This document shows, piece after piece, positions 34,527 through 44,921 of a stretch of 64,000 nt of DNA. The DNA is from Chromobotia macracanthus (lineage: Eukaryota > Chordata > Actinopteri > Cypriniformes > Botiidae). Positions within the stretch are counted from its first letter, which is position 1, and the number at the start of each line of letters is the position of its first letter. The notes below the pieces were generated by a model. That model did not search any database, was not told the origin of the DNA, and was given only the letters and a program-made list of their open reading frames with translations. A program made the position numbers and the translations under genes. The DNA is taken from the NCBI GenBank assembly GCA_036877525.1, contig JAZGTH010000100.1, positions 1,488,001 through 1,552,000 of the forward strand, in the 5' to 3' direction.

Positions 34527-37500
34527 CTGCAAACCCAAAAATCACATTACATTAGTGTATTTGGTAAGCGATACCTGTAAATATTACAGAGCCTCAGTCG
34601 GGATGTTTAATGGATCAAGAAAAGTCCATTGGGACCAAGCTCTCACCTGACATTTGATCCCAGCCAGACTACAGCTGCAGGTTTCTGGTTCGCAGAAGCC
34701 CTGGCAGTCACATCCACAGTCCTCTCTGGATATTCTCAGCTCGTGCAGTTGGCGCTTCTCCTCTTTATCAATCTTCTTCACGCCAGCTGCCTTGAGTATA
34801 ACATGCCGCCTCTTTGAGGGGTAGGGATGCAAGGACCCATCCTCCAGGTTCACGCCACTGAGGTCGATTTCATCCTCAGGGATGTCATCCACAGTCAACC
34901 TGTCAGCTTCTTCTGACTCTTGGGTACCATTTTTAGTAAGCTGCCAAGGATATTTGCATAGTTAGCATCTGATCATAAATACAATCAATACAGCTTGTTT
35001 GAACACCATTTCTGTTACAATGAAGTCCAAATTTATGTACAGCAGGGTCCAAAACTGTGAACGTTTCGATTCCAGATTTTCAATGTGGTTTTCAGGTTTT
35101 TGATTTTGAAAAAATTAAAGCGTTATCACTAAAGACAAGACATAACAATACTACAAAATGCTGAAATTCATATACAAAATTGTGTAACAGCGTTTAACAT
35201 TTCTTGCTTACATTATTATTTATAATGACAAAATTTTTATGAAATTTCAAAAATTGTTTTAACTTCTTAACAAATGCTCTGAGACTTTTGGGCCCAACTG
35301 TAAAATTAATTTATTTAATTCTTTTATTTAAGTTCGATTCAATACCTTTAGCTTGAGAGCCTCCAGTTTCTCCTCCTTCATTCTGTTTTTGAGTTTTTCT
35401 TGCCGTAGGTGGCGCTGCTCTATTGCAAACTCAGCCAGCGTGTAGCATTGCTGGGCGCTGTGCCTCGGCATCATGCCAAGGGTGCAGCCTCCGCGGCTGG
35501 GTACGCTGGTGAAGCCCTGGCAGCGCTGGAAAAAGAAAACTGTCACCTGGTCAAACTGCACGTTTCCTCGTCGCGCCCGCTTGGCTTTCTTCAGGATGGA
35601 CGTGGCTGTGAAAGAGGATCATTATTAGAATCAGTCAATATTAACTTAACATTACAAATCAGGGTAAGGAAATGAGACAGCTTTAAATACTGATCTGTCA
35701 CGTATTTGCTCATTGCTCATGTATTTGCTTTTTACATTTTTAACCAAAAAAGTTACAGATTGCAGCTTTAAATAGAAAACAGTGGGCAAGCACATTCATG
35801 GAAATTTGGGCTTATAATTTCATAACGGAAAGTAAAAAGGCATGTCTGAGAATGAGGAGGGGAAAGAGAGAATGTGTTCTTTTCCTAGCATCTCACTGGG
35901 GAGTATTTGAGTAGGAGGTGTGCCAGGCCTGATGGGAAGACTTGGAGTGAGTGAGTCCCTTGTGTAAACATCAGGATCATGTAAACACTGTTGCTGTTGC
36001 ACTAAAACCACCACTAGGTGACAGACAACGCATTGCAAATCACGAGACGGATGAGCCCTAATGTAAAGTCACAGTACATCAGTAAATTAAAACAAAAGTA
36101 CATTATTTCAACCAATCAACATCAGAACAGATGTGCAAACAGCCCAGCTAATAGTTTTCTCTTGGATCTATTGTAAAGACGACAGCATTCCTCATGTCTG
36201 ACAAACAATCCACTCAGGAATTTCCCCTTGGCGCTGAAGTGTGCAGGGGGAGTACAGCCTCCAAAAATCACAACCCAGCAACTGAATGATCTGGAAGCTT
36301 TGAGGTTTCTGGGAGTAGTAAGGACACTTAAGCTTTTTTAGAAAACACACCCCCATCTTTATAAGACAGGCCATTTGTAAGATCTCATCACCCCTGCAAA
36401 TAGCTCCTACAACCGTCCAAAATGGACAGTCACACTTCAGTCCTATGTGGACATTGGTCACTGAGTCTTGCTGCTTAAAGGGAATTTACACAGTCTACTA
36501 AAGAAAACCATATGGAGAAAACACATGGGGAAACAAGCAGTTTGTCTGTTTTCTTTGTAAATTCAATTTTTTCTTCACAGGAATACTTCATGTTGAATTG
36601 TTAACCTCTGCATGAGCATTTCTCCCTCAGGGCCGCCAGCCCACTGATTGTTATCAAAGGGAATGAATCTTACTGTCCCCACAGCTGGTTTACATTAGAC
36701 TTAAAATCTGGTGGGAAACTAACCATGAACATTTTCGCTATCTACCAGAAGCTTGTGCAAATGTTTTACTCGTTTAACAGGACTTTTTGAAGAGAGAGAA
36801 TGGACAGCCAAACCCAAAAAATAACCCTACACTTTTGAGATTGTGCACCTGAGTGAGCTTTTGTGCAAGTTCGCCCCAGAAACACAACTCCTACAGTTAA
36901 AAGAACACAGCTTTGCATTTGGGATTGATGATCTTAATAAACAACATTTCTCAGTTATGAAATATCAAAATTCAGTCAGAATTGTTCTCCAGTAGCGATT
37001 TTCCTGGTTTACTGTACTGGATGTAACTACATTAGGGAACTAAGTCAGGGTAGATGGCATATTTAGCAGCGTTCGCAGCTCAGAAAATCTTAAGTTTGAT
37101 TCTCAGGGAACACATGTACTGATTAAAAGCATACCTTGAAGTGTCTGCCAAATGCATAAATCTAAATGTAAGTAATAAAAACTAACATAGGAACTAGCAG
37201 ACAATACAACCTGTTAAACAGACAACCTAGTAAAAACGTCACCTACACTGACTGTGGTCCATTTGACCACTTTCCCTGTTTCATAAACACGAGCAGACAG
37301 CCATATCATTTCCCTTCCTCTTCTCTTGCTGCACACTCTTGTTATCTCTCAGCACCTGTGCTGGATTCATGCCCGGTGTTCAGACAAAGCTGCGTTCACA
37401 CTTTCTGGCTCTCTGCCCTGCTGTCCTGGGAATCCCACAACTGTATGCCTTTCCTCCTTCACCCTGACCCAACACACCTGACACTGCATGGTACCTTCAG

Positions 37501-38139
37501 CCACCTGGATGGCCAGTTTATACCACAGGAAGTGACCGGGTAAATGTGCATCAAAGCACCATGTATAAGTGTATTGTTTTTCATCCAGAACCCTGTTTCC
37601 AGGTAATAATCTCTCTCCCGTATTTCAATGCCATCTTATCAGGTAGGACATGGAGTGAGATAAGTTGTGCAGAATTTAAGCATGTTGCAGCTGGCATACA
37701 AACCTGTCTTATGTCCAAAAGTCTGAGAACATTAGAAAATATGAAAAGCATTTGTTTACATGTTATATATCAGCATAGCTGAGGTTATAGCAGTTAGTGG
37801 TAATCGGTTAATATCCCAAATTTGATTATTTAAAATATTGCAATACTTATCTTTAAACCCTAAACCTAAACCCAGGTTTAAACAAGATTTGGAAGATTAA
37901 GAGTCCTGATTCTGGACTCCACAGTGGATGTTCAGATGGTCAGGGTGAAACTCACTGTTTAAGGATGTTGCTGGAGAGCTGGGGTTGCTGGGCGTTGAAT
38001 CAAGGGTGTCTGAGTAGCAGCTCTCCCCGTCTGAGTCCCACTCGGAGTAGGCGGATGAGGAGAGAGAGGAGGGCGAGGAGGAGGAGTAGCACGGGTCCTC
38101 CTCCACCTCCTCATACTTCCTCTTGAGAACCCCGCTCAT
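33537..38139 (-). CDS. csrnp1: Cysteine/serine-rich nuclear protein 1 (CSRNP1/AXUD1)
   Basis: Nuclear transcriptional regulator of the CSRNP family. Coding exons in transcript order are 38139-37956, 35605-35346, 34940-34647 and 34526-33537, all GT-AG with matching phases, giving 1728 nt and 575 residues (human CSRNP1: 589). Visible parts are an N-terminal MSGVLKRKYEEVEED and Ser-rich acidic stretch (1-61), a basic SILKKAKRARR likely nuclear-localisation segment (64-74), and the conserved FDQVTVFFF...QGFTSVPSRGG...LGM...RHSA block. A KEEKLE helix, a KKIDKEEKRQL segment and the family's Cys-rich core (about 223-265: CGCDC...CSCSLAGIKCQ...FPCGC) follow. The C-terminal half is Ser/Asp-rich (ENSCSSDMTDSS; RILSFSDTD; LDENAN; CFLESLIGLSDS). 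The C-terminal blocks identify CSRNP1 rather than CSRNP2 or CSRNP3. The start ATG has G at -3. The family is reported to bind AGAGTG-type sites and to be induced by cytokine or AXIN signalling. Confidence 0.93.
34647..34940 (-). CDS. csrnp1: csrnp1 coding exon
   Basis: A 294-nt, phase-0 exon (residues 149-246). It encodes LTKNGTQESEEADRLTVDD, then PSKRRHVILKAAGVKKIDKE and SREDCGCDC to SLAGIKCQ. It holds the first half of the Cys-rich domain. Acceptor TTGGCAG, donor GTGAGA. The GVKKID..EEKRQL and SREDCGCDC phrases are hallmarks of the family. Confidence 0.95.
35038..35302. mobile_element. Mariner-type MITE in csrnp1 intron
   Basis: The left end TACAGCAGGGTCCAAAACTG and the inverse of the right end (TACAGTTGGGCCCAAAAGTC) match imperfectly, 265 bp apart. 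CAGTGGGGTCCAAAAGTCTG-type ends are typical of fish mariner-like MITEs. There is no coding capacity. Confidence 0.65.
35346..35605 (-). CDS. csrnp1: csrnp1 coding exon
   Basis: A 260-nt exon (residues 62-148). It encodes TSILKKAKRARRGNVQFDQV, then TVFFFQRCQGFTSVPSRGG, CTLGMMPRHSAQQCYTLAEF and KEEKLEALKLK. It is the most conserved N-terminal block of CSRNP proteins. Acceptor TTTCACAG, donor GTATTG. Confidence 0.95.
35606..37955 (-). other. csrnp1: csrnp1 intron between first and second coding exons
   Basis: A 2.35-kb intron with one SINE (37049-37172). The rest is not repeat-like to my eye and contains no supportable exon. Confidence 0.85.
37049..37172 (+). repeat. tRNA-derived SINE (decayed)
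   Basis: GGTAGATGGCATATTTAGCA then GCGTTCGCAG and TTTGATTCTCAGGGAACACA follow the common SINE. It ends GTGTCTGCCAAATGCATAAA then TCTAAATGTAA. The tail is well preserved and the head is degraded. Confidence 0.7.
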
Positions 38140-38157
38140 GGCGCTAATATTGATGAT
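37956..38157 (-). CDS. csrnp1: csrnp1 first coding exon
   Basis: The ATG is at 38137-38139 after an 18-nt 5' UTR segment that follows the CCCACAG acceptor. Encodes MSGVLKRKYEEVEEDPCYSS and a Ser/Pro/Asp-rich stretch to TSLN (residues 1-61) plus one base. The donor GTGAGT is at 37955. Reading through the donor gives a false stop after QNQDS, so the exon end is set by splicing phase. Confidence 0.92.
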
Positions 38158-39092
38158 CTGTGGGACACAAGAAAAGACAGAAAAGCATTACTATACTGTT
38201 AACAAAATAAGCCAACTCATCAACATATTTTCTGTTACAACAAATACATGAATACAAAGGAATATCCCGAAAGATGCAAGATGCAATCAGGCCTCAGGCG
38301 AAGGCTAATTTGTCTTCCCATGGAAATCGTTGGATGTATATTGTGAGCAGTGCTTAGATATTATCGGTCCATGCAGACGTGCAGAGGCCTTCTGTCTTAA
38401 TAGCAACCAAACATCCAGTGATGTTTTATTTAATACAGGCTATTTCTCTCTCAACAGGCAGCTGACCGCGCTTTATGCTTTCTCTAAGCAGCCAGGAAAA
38501 CAGGAAGCAATCAATCAAGTCCCTCCGGTACTGGTCAACCATTACCAAGCCCTTCACTTGCTTCCAAATCTAATCAGTTAGACAAATACATTGATTAGAG
38601 GGTGATTAAATACATAGCCACATTACTAAGAGGAGGGGGGTGAGATTTTGACTACCCCACAAAAAACGCACATCCCTGGACCGGAAGGGGCAATTACACA
38701 GCTGCTAAATGCATTTTTATTTGACACTGCAGTAAACGTGTGTACAGCTTGCCATAGTAAACATGTTTGTTATTCAAGTCCACAATGCATGTCACTGCTC
38801 CAGTGGAGCTGTAGGTTATTGGGCAATAAAAAGCAATCAATCCTTTGGCAGAAAGTCTAGCCGGTGCCAAAAAACTTTAAGGGTCAGATCCAGCGCAACA
38901 AGGCACCGTTTACATCATTTGATACTGGCGGCCACAAACTGTTGTTTCTCTACCCTGAGGTAAACCTCCATCAATGAGTTCACCATCATGAGGTTCTCCA
39001 CAGCTCACACACATTTGTGCTGAAACAGGCAGAATGGAAGGAAAGGGTTTGATTTAAAGATTGGAGAAGTTTCATTTCTGTTTAAGCCTATA

Positions 39093-39240
39093 GACTTTTA
39101 TCCAAAGTGACTTACAGTACATTCACGTTATACATGTTTTGTAAGTACATGTGCTCCAATAGGAATCAAACCAACAACCTTTGTGCCATTAACGCAATGC
39201 TCTACCAACTGATCATGAGCGAGCACCACAGAGCTACAGG
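39093..39240 (-). repeat. tRNA-derived SINE
   Basis: TTTTATCCAAAGTGACTTAC (tail), TCAAACCAACAACCTTTGTG (B box) and GCAATGCTCTACCAACTGAT (A box) mark a minus-strand copy of the common SINE. Confidence 0.8.
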
Positions 39241-39288
39241 AGTACCTCAGAGCTACAGGAGCACCACAGAGCTACAGGAGCACCACAG
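39222..39288. repeat. Short tandem array of about 19-bp unit
   Basis: AGCACCACAGAGCTACAGG-like units occur about 3.5 times, with one variant (AGTACCTCAGAGCTACAGG). The GAGCTACAGGAGCAC phrase is the terminal head sequence of the adjoining SINE, so the array probably arose by local slippage or duplication of the SINE end. Confidence 0.75.
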
Positions 39289-42200
39289 TAATCTAGAATT
39301 AAATCCCTTACTATTAGTACAATGTGCGACCAATCACTGTCATTTTCTCAAGCATGCTTTATTCTCCCAGCAGTCTGTTGGTAAGTGATAATGAACAGTA
39401 AATAAGTACAGCAAAACCAGGCTTGTTCTCAGTCACTTCAGAGAAAGTGGCAGACGGTCATAATTGGCAGATTATAGAGCTCACGGTCTTAGACTACAAT
39501 GTGTCATCCAAGGGAATTAAGAGTAAATCAGATTCATTTCTCCCATATAGAGTGTGATTGACACAATGGCTCAGCATGTCTGTAATTTGTCTAATACTTA
39601 ACCTTTGGAATTAAATTTTACTCTGAAAGTGTATTTTTAAGTACTTTAATAAAAAAGATGGCAGGATCACAATATTACATGCAGTTATGCAGTTAAATGA
39701 TGTACAAGACAATCTAAGGGACAGATAATGCGTATATATTTATATCAGTGTTCAAACTGACCGTTCTTGTAACATTAACAATATGATGTTAAACACCCTG
39801 TTTGATTTAATGGCAAGCTTCAAAGAAATGACACATCTTCAGACCAGACTACATAAAAACCTCCCTTACCATAGTCTATTAACGGGTTTTAAACATAGTC
39901 TATTTTTATTACTAACAGTATGTGTCCAGATCAGACCTTATTTGCATGTAAACAGAGACAGCGCAGTTCCTACATGCTACATCTTGCTTCAAAAACAAGC
40001 AGCGTTCTGTACAGACACGCCTCCGGGCCTTCACATGTCCTAATGAAAGATCTTTTCATATAAATAGCCAGACACCTAATGAAGAGGAGACTTTCAACCA
40101 CACGCGTGGAGAAAGCTGCAAAATTGCAAAGAATTCATCCTAATCTACTCATTTGACTGGAACATTGTCTATCGCTTTTATTTCTAGACAGAAGCTATTC
40201 ACGCGTGGCTCAAGAGAGCACCTGCACACAGCATCTAGCGCTTGATTGGCCACTGTTCTTGTCTGGAAAGGCACACAAGTTTACCTTTGCCATCATTTTT
40301 CATTTAGCAGAGGGGAGATAAAAAGAAACAAAAAAACATTCCCAGAGGAAGCCATGCAAGCCTACCAATCAGAGGAGTTTTAATTAAGGACTTTGAAGAG
40401 AGGGGGAAAACAGCACAGAGCAGATGAGAGATAGTGGGGGAGAGAGAGCAGGACCTGGGTGTCTCTTGACTGCAGTCTACCTGACACATTGATTTGTTAA
40501 TCTTGCTTAACAGGCAGAAACAATGGCAAAAAGCTAATCCCAGGAAACGAGCGTGGGTGTACGAGGGGGATGGGGACCTGATTTGGAAGTCAGAGCTTGT
40601 CCTGTTGCATTCAGACACTAGCAAAGAAATATTAGTGAGATCTGAACCTAATCTTACAAATTCAAACATGAACAATCTACCCATAAATCCCCCACAGGGC
40701 AGTTCTGGAGAAAGCAATGGCACCAAAGAGGTATTGTCACCAAAGAGGTATCCCAGACACTTGGATGAAATAGAGCAGATAAGGTGTTTTCACCGGACCA
40801 TAAATTATGCAGTGCTCCCATTTCAATAACTGTAAAGCCCTGATGAGGTAATCTCAATGCTGTTGTCATCAAGGCATAAATCTAGTGCACTAGGAAGAAG
40901 TGAGAATAGCCACAAATGCAGCAGAATGCTGAAACTGGATTTTTAACCATCATCAGCAAAGGGCTGCGATGCTCACTGCACAGTTTAATGTAGCATGTAA
41001 GTAAGCAAGTATTAAACGCACACACACATCCACGGAAACCACAAGCTTTATTAGAAGTTCTTTAACCAGTTGGCTGTCACCAGTCTGCTGTAGTTTTGAA
41101 AAGTGTCAAATTAGCTCACACCATCTAACAACAAGCCTGACTGCTAAACTTTACAGCGCATGCAGGCAAACAGTGGAATCTGACCTGATCTTATGCAAGA
41201 GAGTTGACTTTGGCCCTCCATCTTGCAGCTAAGTATATACACAGAAGATAATCAAGCAAGCGGTCCTACCTGCTCTGAACTGATCACAGCCACAGAAGAA
41301 CATATTCAAAGCAACGTAAAAGTGTGGCTCTGAATCCTATAAGCATGTACAACTGTATCCCAGGCTGATCTTAAGGGGACATCTTCTATATTATCTTAAA
41401 GGTGTACTAGTTAAAGGTGTAAAAGTCACTGTCGATATAACTGACCTAAACTCTAGATAATACAGTGATGAACAGCTGCCAAAATTACACCACTATCTAG
41501 ATAAGAATTATTCATAAAAAATAACTCCCCCTGCTGGTCAGACTGGGTGAACTGCAGTCAAGGGGAAGAGGGAGAAGTTTGTTGTGTTGATCATTGGAAC
41601 TCTGGATGCTCAGCTATGCCAGAGACATTCTGTTCCTGAGCCGCAACCCGTGCAGAGTACACATTCATCTCAAATAGTAACGTGCACTGATGTGGGAGGA
41701 GTGTAGCCGGGGAGAACTTTAAACAAATAAATAATGTGATGTCTCCAACCCAGAGGAATTCTCCCCTGGCACTGACACATTCTGTAATAGAGGAAAATGG
41801 TCTATCTCTGCCAGATGTATCTGTACAGTCCAAACCACTATTCCCCATCTCAGACAGGAATATCAATAAAAACACCTGATGGGGCATATAATATTTATAA
41901 CATGCATCATCAAAGATTACGTTATAAGGGTGGAGATGACCATTTGTCTCAAATGCCTCAAATGCTGAATGGACGCTCTTCTTCATTACACTGTGTATTT
42001 TTAAGCTTGCCAATTTACAGTTACCATGTAAGAGAGTGTTGACACCACAGACAAACACAAACATAAAAGGAGAAATACAGTAAGAAACAAGCAAACAAAA
42101 TAAACTAAATATTTCATTAAATATTTATTTTAGAATATTAAATATTTAAAGTGTTAAATATTCCTAAAAGAGACATAAGCACTCTCTGAAAGTGATTTTA

Positions 42201-43469
42201 CCAGCCGACAGATGTTTTGAAGAAACTGCTCCTCACGTTTTAAGCCATTGAGTGGAAAACATGACAACCCAGGAAAATACCCAAACTGAAAGAGAGATTT
42301 CCATCACACACGGAACAATTTGCATCAATATCCGAAATGCAAAGTTCCAACAGCGTGTTTAAAGTGAAGCTTCCATGAAGTGTCATTGGCTTGCTGGGTT
42401 TCTTCTAACTAACTTAACAGTGGCAAAACAAACAGAAGCTTTTTAAGAGACTCCCAAGAGAGTGTGAGAGGGTGTCAAGGGTGGGGGAGCTCGGAGGTCA
42501 ACTCACGTCTGGGGCACTCATTGGTATCTTACTAAGTAAGAAGAATGCTAGAGGGACAAAACAGATGGGGTCCCTCTGTTTTAAAGACATCGAGACCACC
42601 ACCTCCCCCAATCAGAATACACCACACTGACACACCTCAAACAAGGACCCCCAGAGTGCTGGGCTGTTAATACAATAAAGTGTCCACTAATAATACAAGT
42701 CACACAAATAAAGGCATGGCTGGTTTAGATGAGACACATAATAAAGGATAATCTTACAGATTATGGAAAAGGGAACGAGAAAACTGGCCAGACTACCACA
42801 TCAAGTGTACTCGGTTAACTGACTCACTAAATTAGTGTTAGCAGCTGACTGCACTGCCCACAGTACACGTGCAGGTTTACGCATACTCAACCCAGAAGTA
42901 TGAAGAAAAATATAGATATATAAATATATAAATATAGAGTCCCTTGTTGTCAAAACTTTATAACTCGGATTCAAAACAAAGCAATTTACATAAGCAACAT
43001 TAATTCATGACACACATATGTACTGACAGCAATACAAAACAATACTAATATATCCTATTGAGCTAATTACGTATTACATATAGGATAAATGAATATTACA
43101 CTATAGGATCAATTAATATTACAGTTTTGGATGACAAACGATTATGCATCAAAAAGCGTTGTTTTATTCATCGTTCCCACAAACAGCCCGAGTGAGGTCG
43201 CGCGACATTAAAAACATTCACACATCTTAATCTTTAGCGCACAGACACCAAAACCACGAGCAAAGTTTAATACCAAACCCTGCTATTGTCACAACATACC
43301 CAGCGATTTGAGTTAAAGTTTACAAACATGCTCATTAGCAAAGGCAAACATCTAATCTGTTTATAAACATGGATTATCAATTACTTCACTGTTATGTAGT
43401 ACTTCACTCAAGAGCGTCTCAAATAAAGGAAAACAATGCAATAAACGACCTCCAGTGAATAAGCAATGA

Positions 43470-43692
43470 CAAAGTCGCGTAAAATGAGAACATTAGGTTA
43501 CATTGTGTACATTTACATTGTGTATACAATTATGCATATTCTGTCATTTTGTCCACTGTATATAGTGCATACTGTGATATGTATATTTTTGTTACTGTTG
43601 CATGTCTGTTACACACTGTATTTGCACTGTCTGGAGATTTTCATTCACCTCTACACACGTGTTGAGGTGATGTGACAATAAACCTGATATGA
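43470..43692 (+). mobile_element. Possible LINE/retroposon 3' end
   Basis: TTTGCACTGTCTGGAG is followed by GATGTGACAATAAACCTGAT and ATGATTTGA. TGTGACAATAAA plus TGATTTGA is a common ending of fish non-LTR retrotransposons. There is no reverse-transcriptase coding sequence in the remnant. Confidence 0.4.
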
Positions 43693-43803
43693 TTTGACCG
43701 TCAATCACGCATGCAATGGTGGCTCAGTCAGACGATGACCAGATCATCTCTCTCTGATTCACTAATGTCAATCACAACACTCATCGACTGACGGAAAGGG
43801 ACG

Positions 43804-43875
43804 TGCATGCACCCGTGACATCAATGCAAACCTTGCATGCACCCGTGACATCAATGCAAACCTTGCATGCACCCG
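43804..43875. repeat. Tandem repeat, 30-bp unit x 2.4
   Basis: Two exact successive copies of a 30-bp unit (GCATGCACCCGTGACATCAA plus TGCAAACCTT) and a partial third. The unit includes TGACATCA and ATGCAAA. The array is in csrnp1 intron 1, about 0.75 kb downstream of the putative exon 1. Confidence 0.9.
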
Positions 43876-43988
43876 GGTGCAAATCAGTCCGCAGGCAGAC
43901 TATTGAAATGATACAGCGTGGCACCTTAAGGAGTCGCTCTCGCTTCGGAAGACACACCAGCACTATAAAGTGAACGAGGAATTCACTC

Positions 43989-44011
43989 AACACATACACA
44001 CACACACACAT
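43989..44011. repeat. (CA)n microsatellite
   Basis: CACATACACACACACACACA run in csrnp1 intron 1. Confidence 0.8.
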
Positions 44012-44590
44012 CCAAACCAGCAATTACGTCTTATTGGACACACAAAAGGTCCACTATGCTGGAATTGTGCCAATGGGTCCAACTCATGTCGTCAACACAT
44101 GTTTTGAGGAGCATCTTTAAATCAAGTCCAGCAGCCACAGTTATTAAAATGATCGGCTGTGATACGTTTATATTTAATCTGAACGCGCGCGTCTCTATTG
44201 TCGTACTTACCATACGCTAGTGATCACTAATATAGGCAATAATACTCACGAAATCGTACATTATTAATGACGTTAACGGGGTGAAACAATTAAGTACAAT
44301 TAAAACCAAGGCTTAATACTGAAATGAAGTCACGAAATGTCTACGTACATCTTTACTAACACTGAAAACACAACAGCGAGACAATGCCACATCACGTCAA
44401 CTTTAGTTGATTACCTTTCACGCCAACCACAACCCTTAACTTCACGACTTACAATTGTTACACAACATCATTTTTTATCCCTTTACACCGACGGCAGAAA
44501 TGACATTCAAACTAGTTGGCCGGACTCCAGCTATTAGGTTTAGCCATTAGACCAATTACAAGCGCAACGTGAAACCAAACCGCTACTCAC

Positions 44591-44850
44591 CGACAACGTA
44601 ACCGATCAGCATTAGTGAAACGGGCGAAGCGGTAATAATCCAAGCGATTGTATCCGTACGCAGATCCCGTTCCGTGTGCCTATTGTGCGCTCGGCGTGCG
44701 GCAGCTGAAGCGGCTCCTCTCGTCTGAAGCGGGCGGCGGAGCTGCGCAGGCTTTCCGTCAGTGGAAAACTCCCTCCCGGCGCGTGACGCAGGCGGTGACA
44801 CGGAGGGAGCGACGCTCCTCCTGGCGCGCGCTCATCCCGGCGGAGGATCG
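44591..44850 (-). promoter_or_regulatory. csrnp1: csrnp1 GC-rich promoter and non-coding exon 1 (inferred)
   Basis: A local GC- and CpG-rich island (for example GCGGGCGGCGGAGCTGCGCA and CTGGCGCGCGCTC) in otherwise AT-rich DNA. On the minus strand GTTGTCG|GTGAGTAGCG at 44591/44590 is a strong splice donor, suitable for a 5' UTR exon joining the CCCACAG acceptor at 38158. Human CSRNP1 likewise has a non-coding first exon. The transcription start is not fixed and no TATA box is evident. Confidence 0.65.
44763..44773 (-). promoter_or_regulatory. csrnp1: NF-kB-like site in csrnp1 promoter
   Basis: The minus strand reads GGGAGTTTTCC, which fits the kB consensus (GGGRNNYYCC-type with 11-bp spacing). 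It lies in the GC-rich island next to a TGACGCA CRE-like half site (44784-44790). The motif is seen; its occupancy is inference. Confidence 0.4.
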
Positions 44851-44891
44851 CTAGAGTAACGTTATCGAAACCACGGCTTATGGGAACCGTA

Positions 44892-44921
44892 CATCTTCAT
44901 CATCATCATCATCATCATCAC
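44892..44921. repeat. (TCA)n trinucleotide microsatellite
   Basis: CATCTTCATCATCATCATCA run of about nine units immediately upstream of the csrnp1 GC-rich island. The His-rich peptide it would encode is an artefact. Confidence 0.85.

Larger units (their letters stand above)
38158..44590 (-). other. csrnp1: csrnp1 first intron, 6.4 kb
   Basis: Lies between the probable non-coding exon 1 and the ATG exon. It holds a SINE (39093-39240) with a tandem expansion of its head (39222-39288), a possible regulatory block at 40380-40830, a LINE-like 3' end (43470-43692) and a 30-bp tandem array (43804-43875). Open frames on either strand here (for example 41591-42094 minus) lack protein-like character. 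Confidence 0.75.

Noticed and set aside
39222..39288. CRISPR-like direct repeats
   Set aside because: The units are contiguous without spacers and derive from a SINE end. The genome is vertebrate.
41591..42094. 167-codon open frame on the minus strand inside csrnp1 intron 1
   Set aside because: It matches no family I know, lies wholly inside an intron on the same strand, and its composition follows background.
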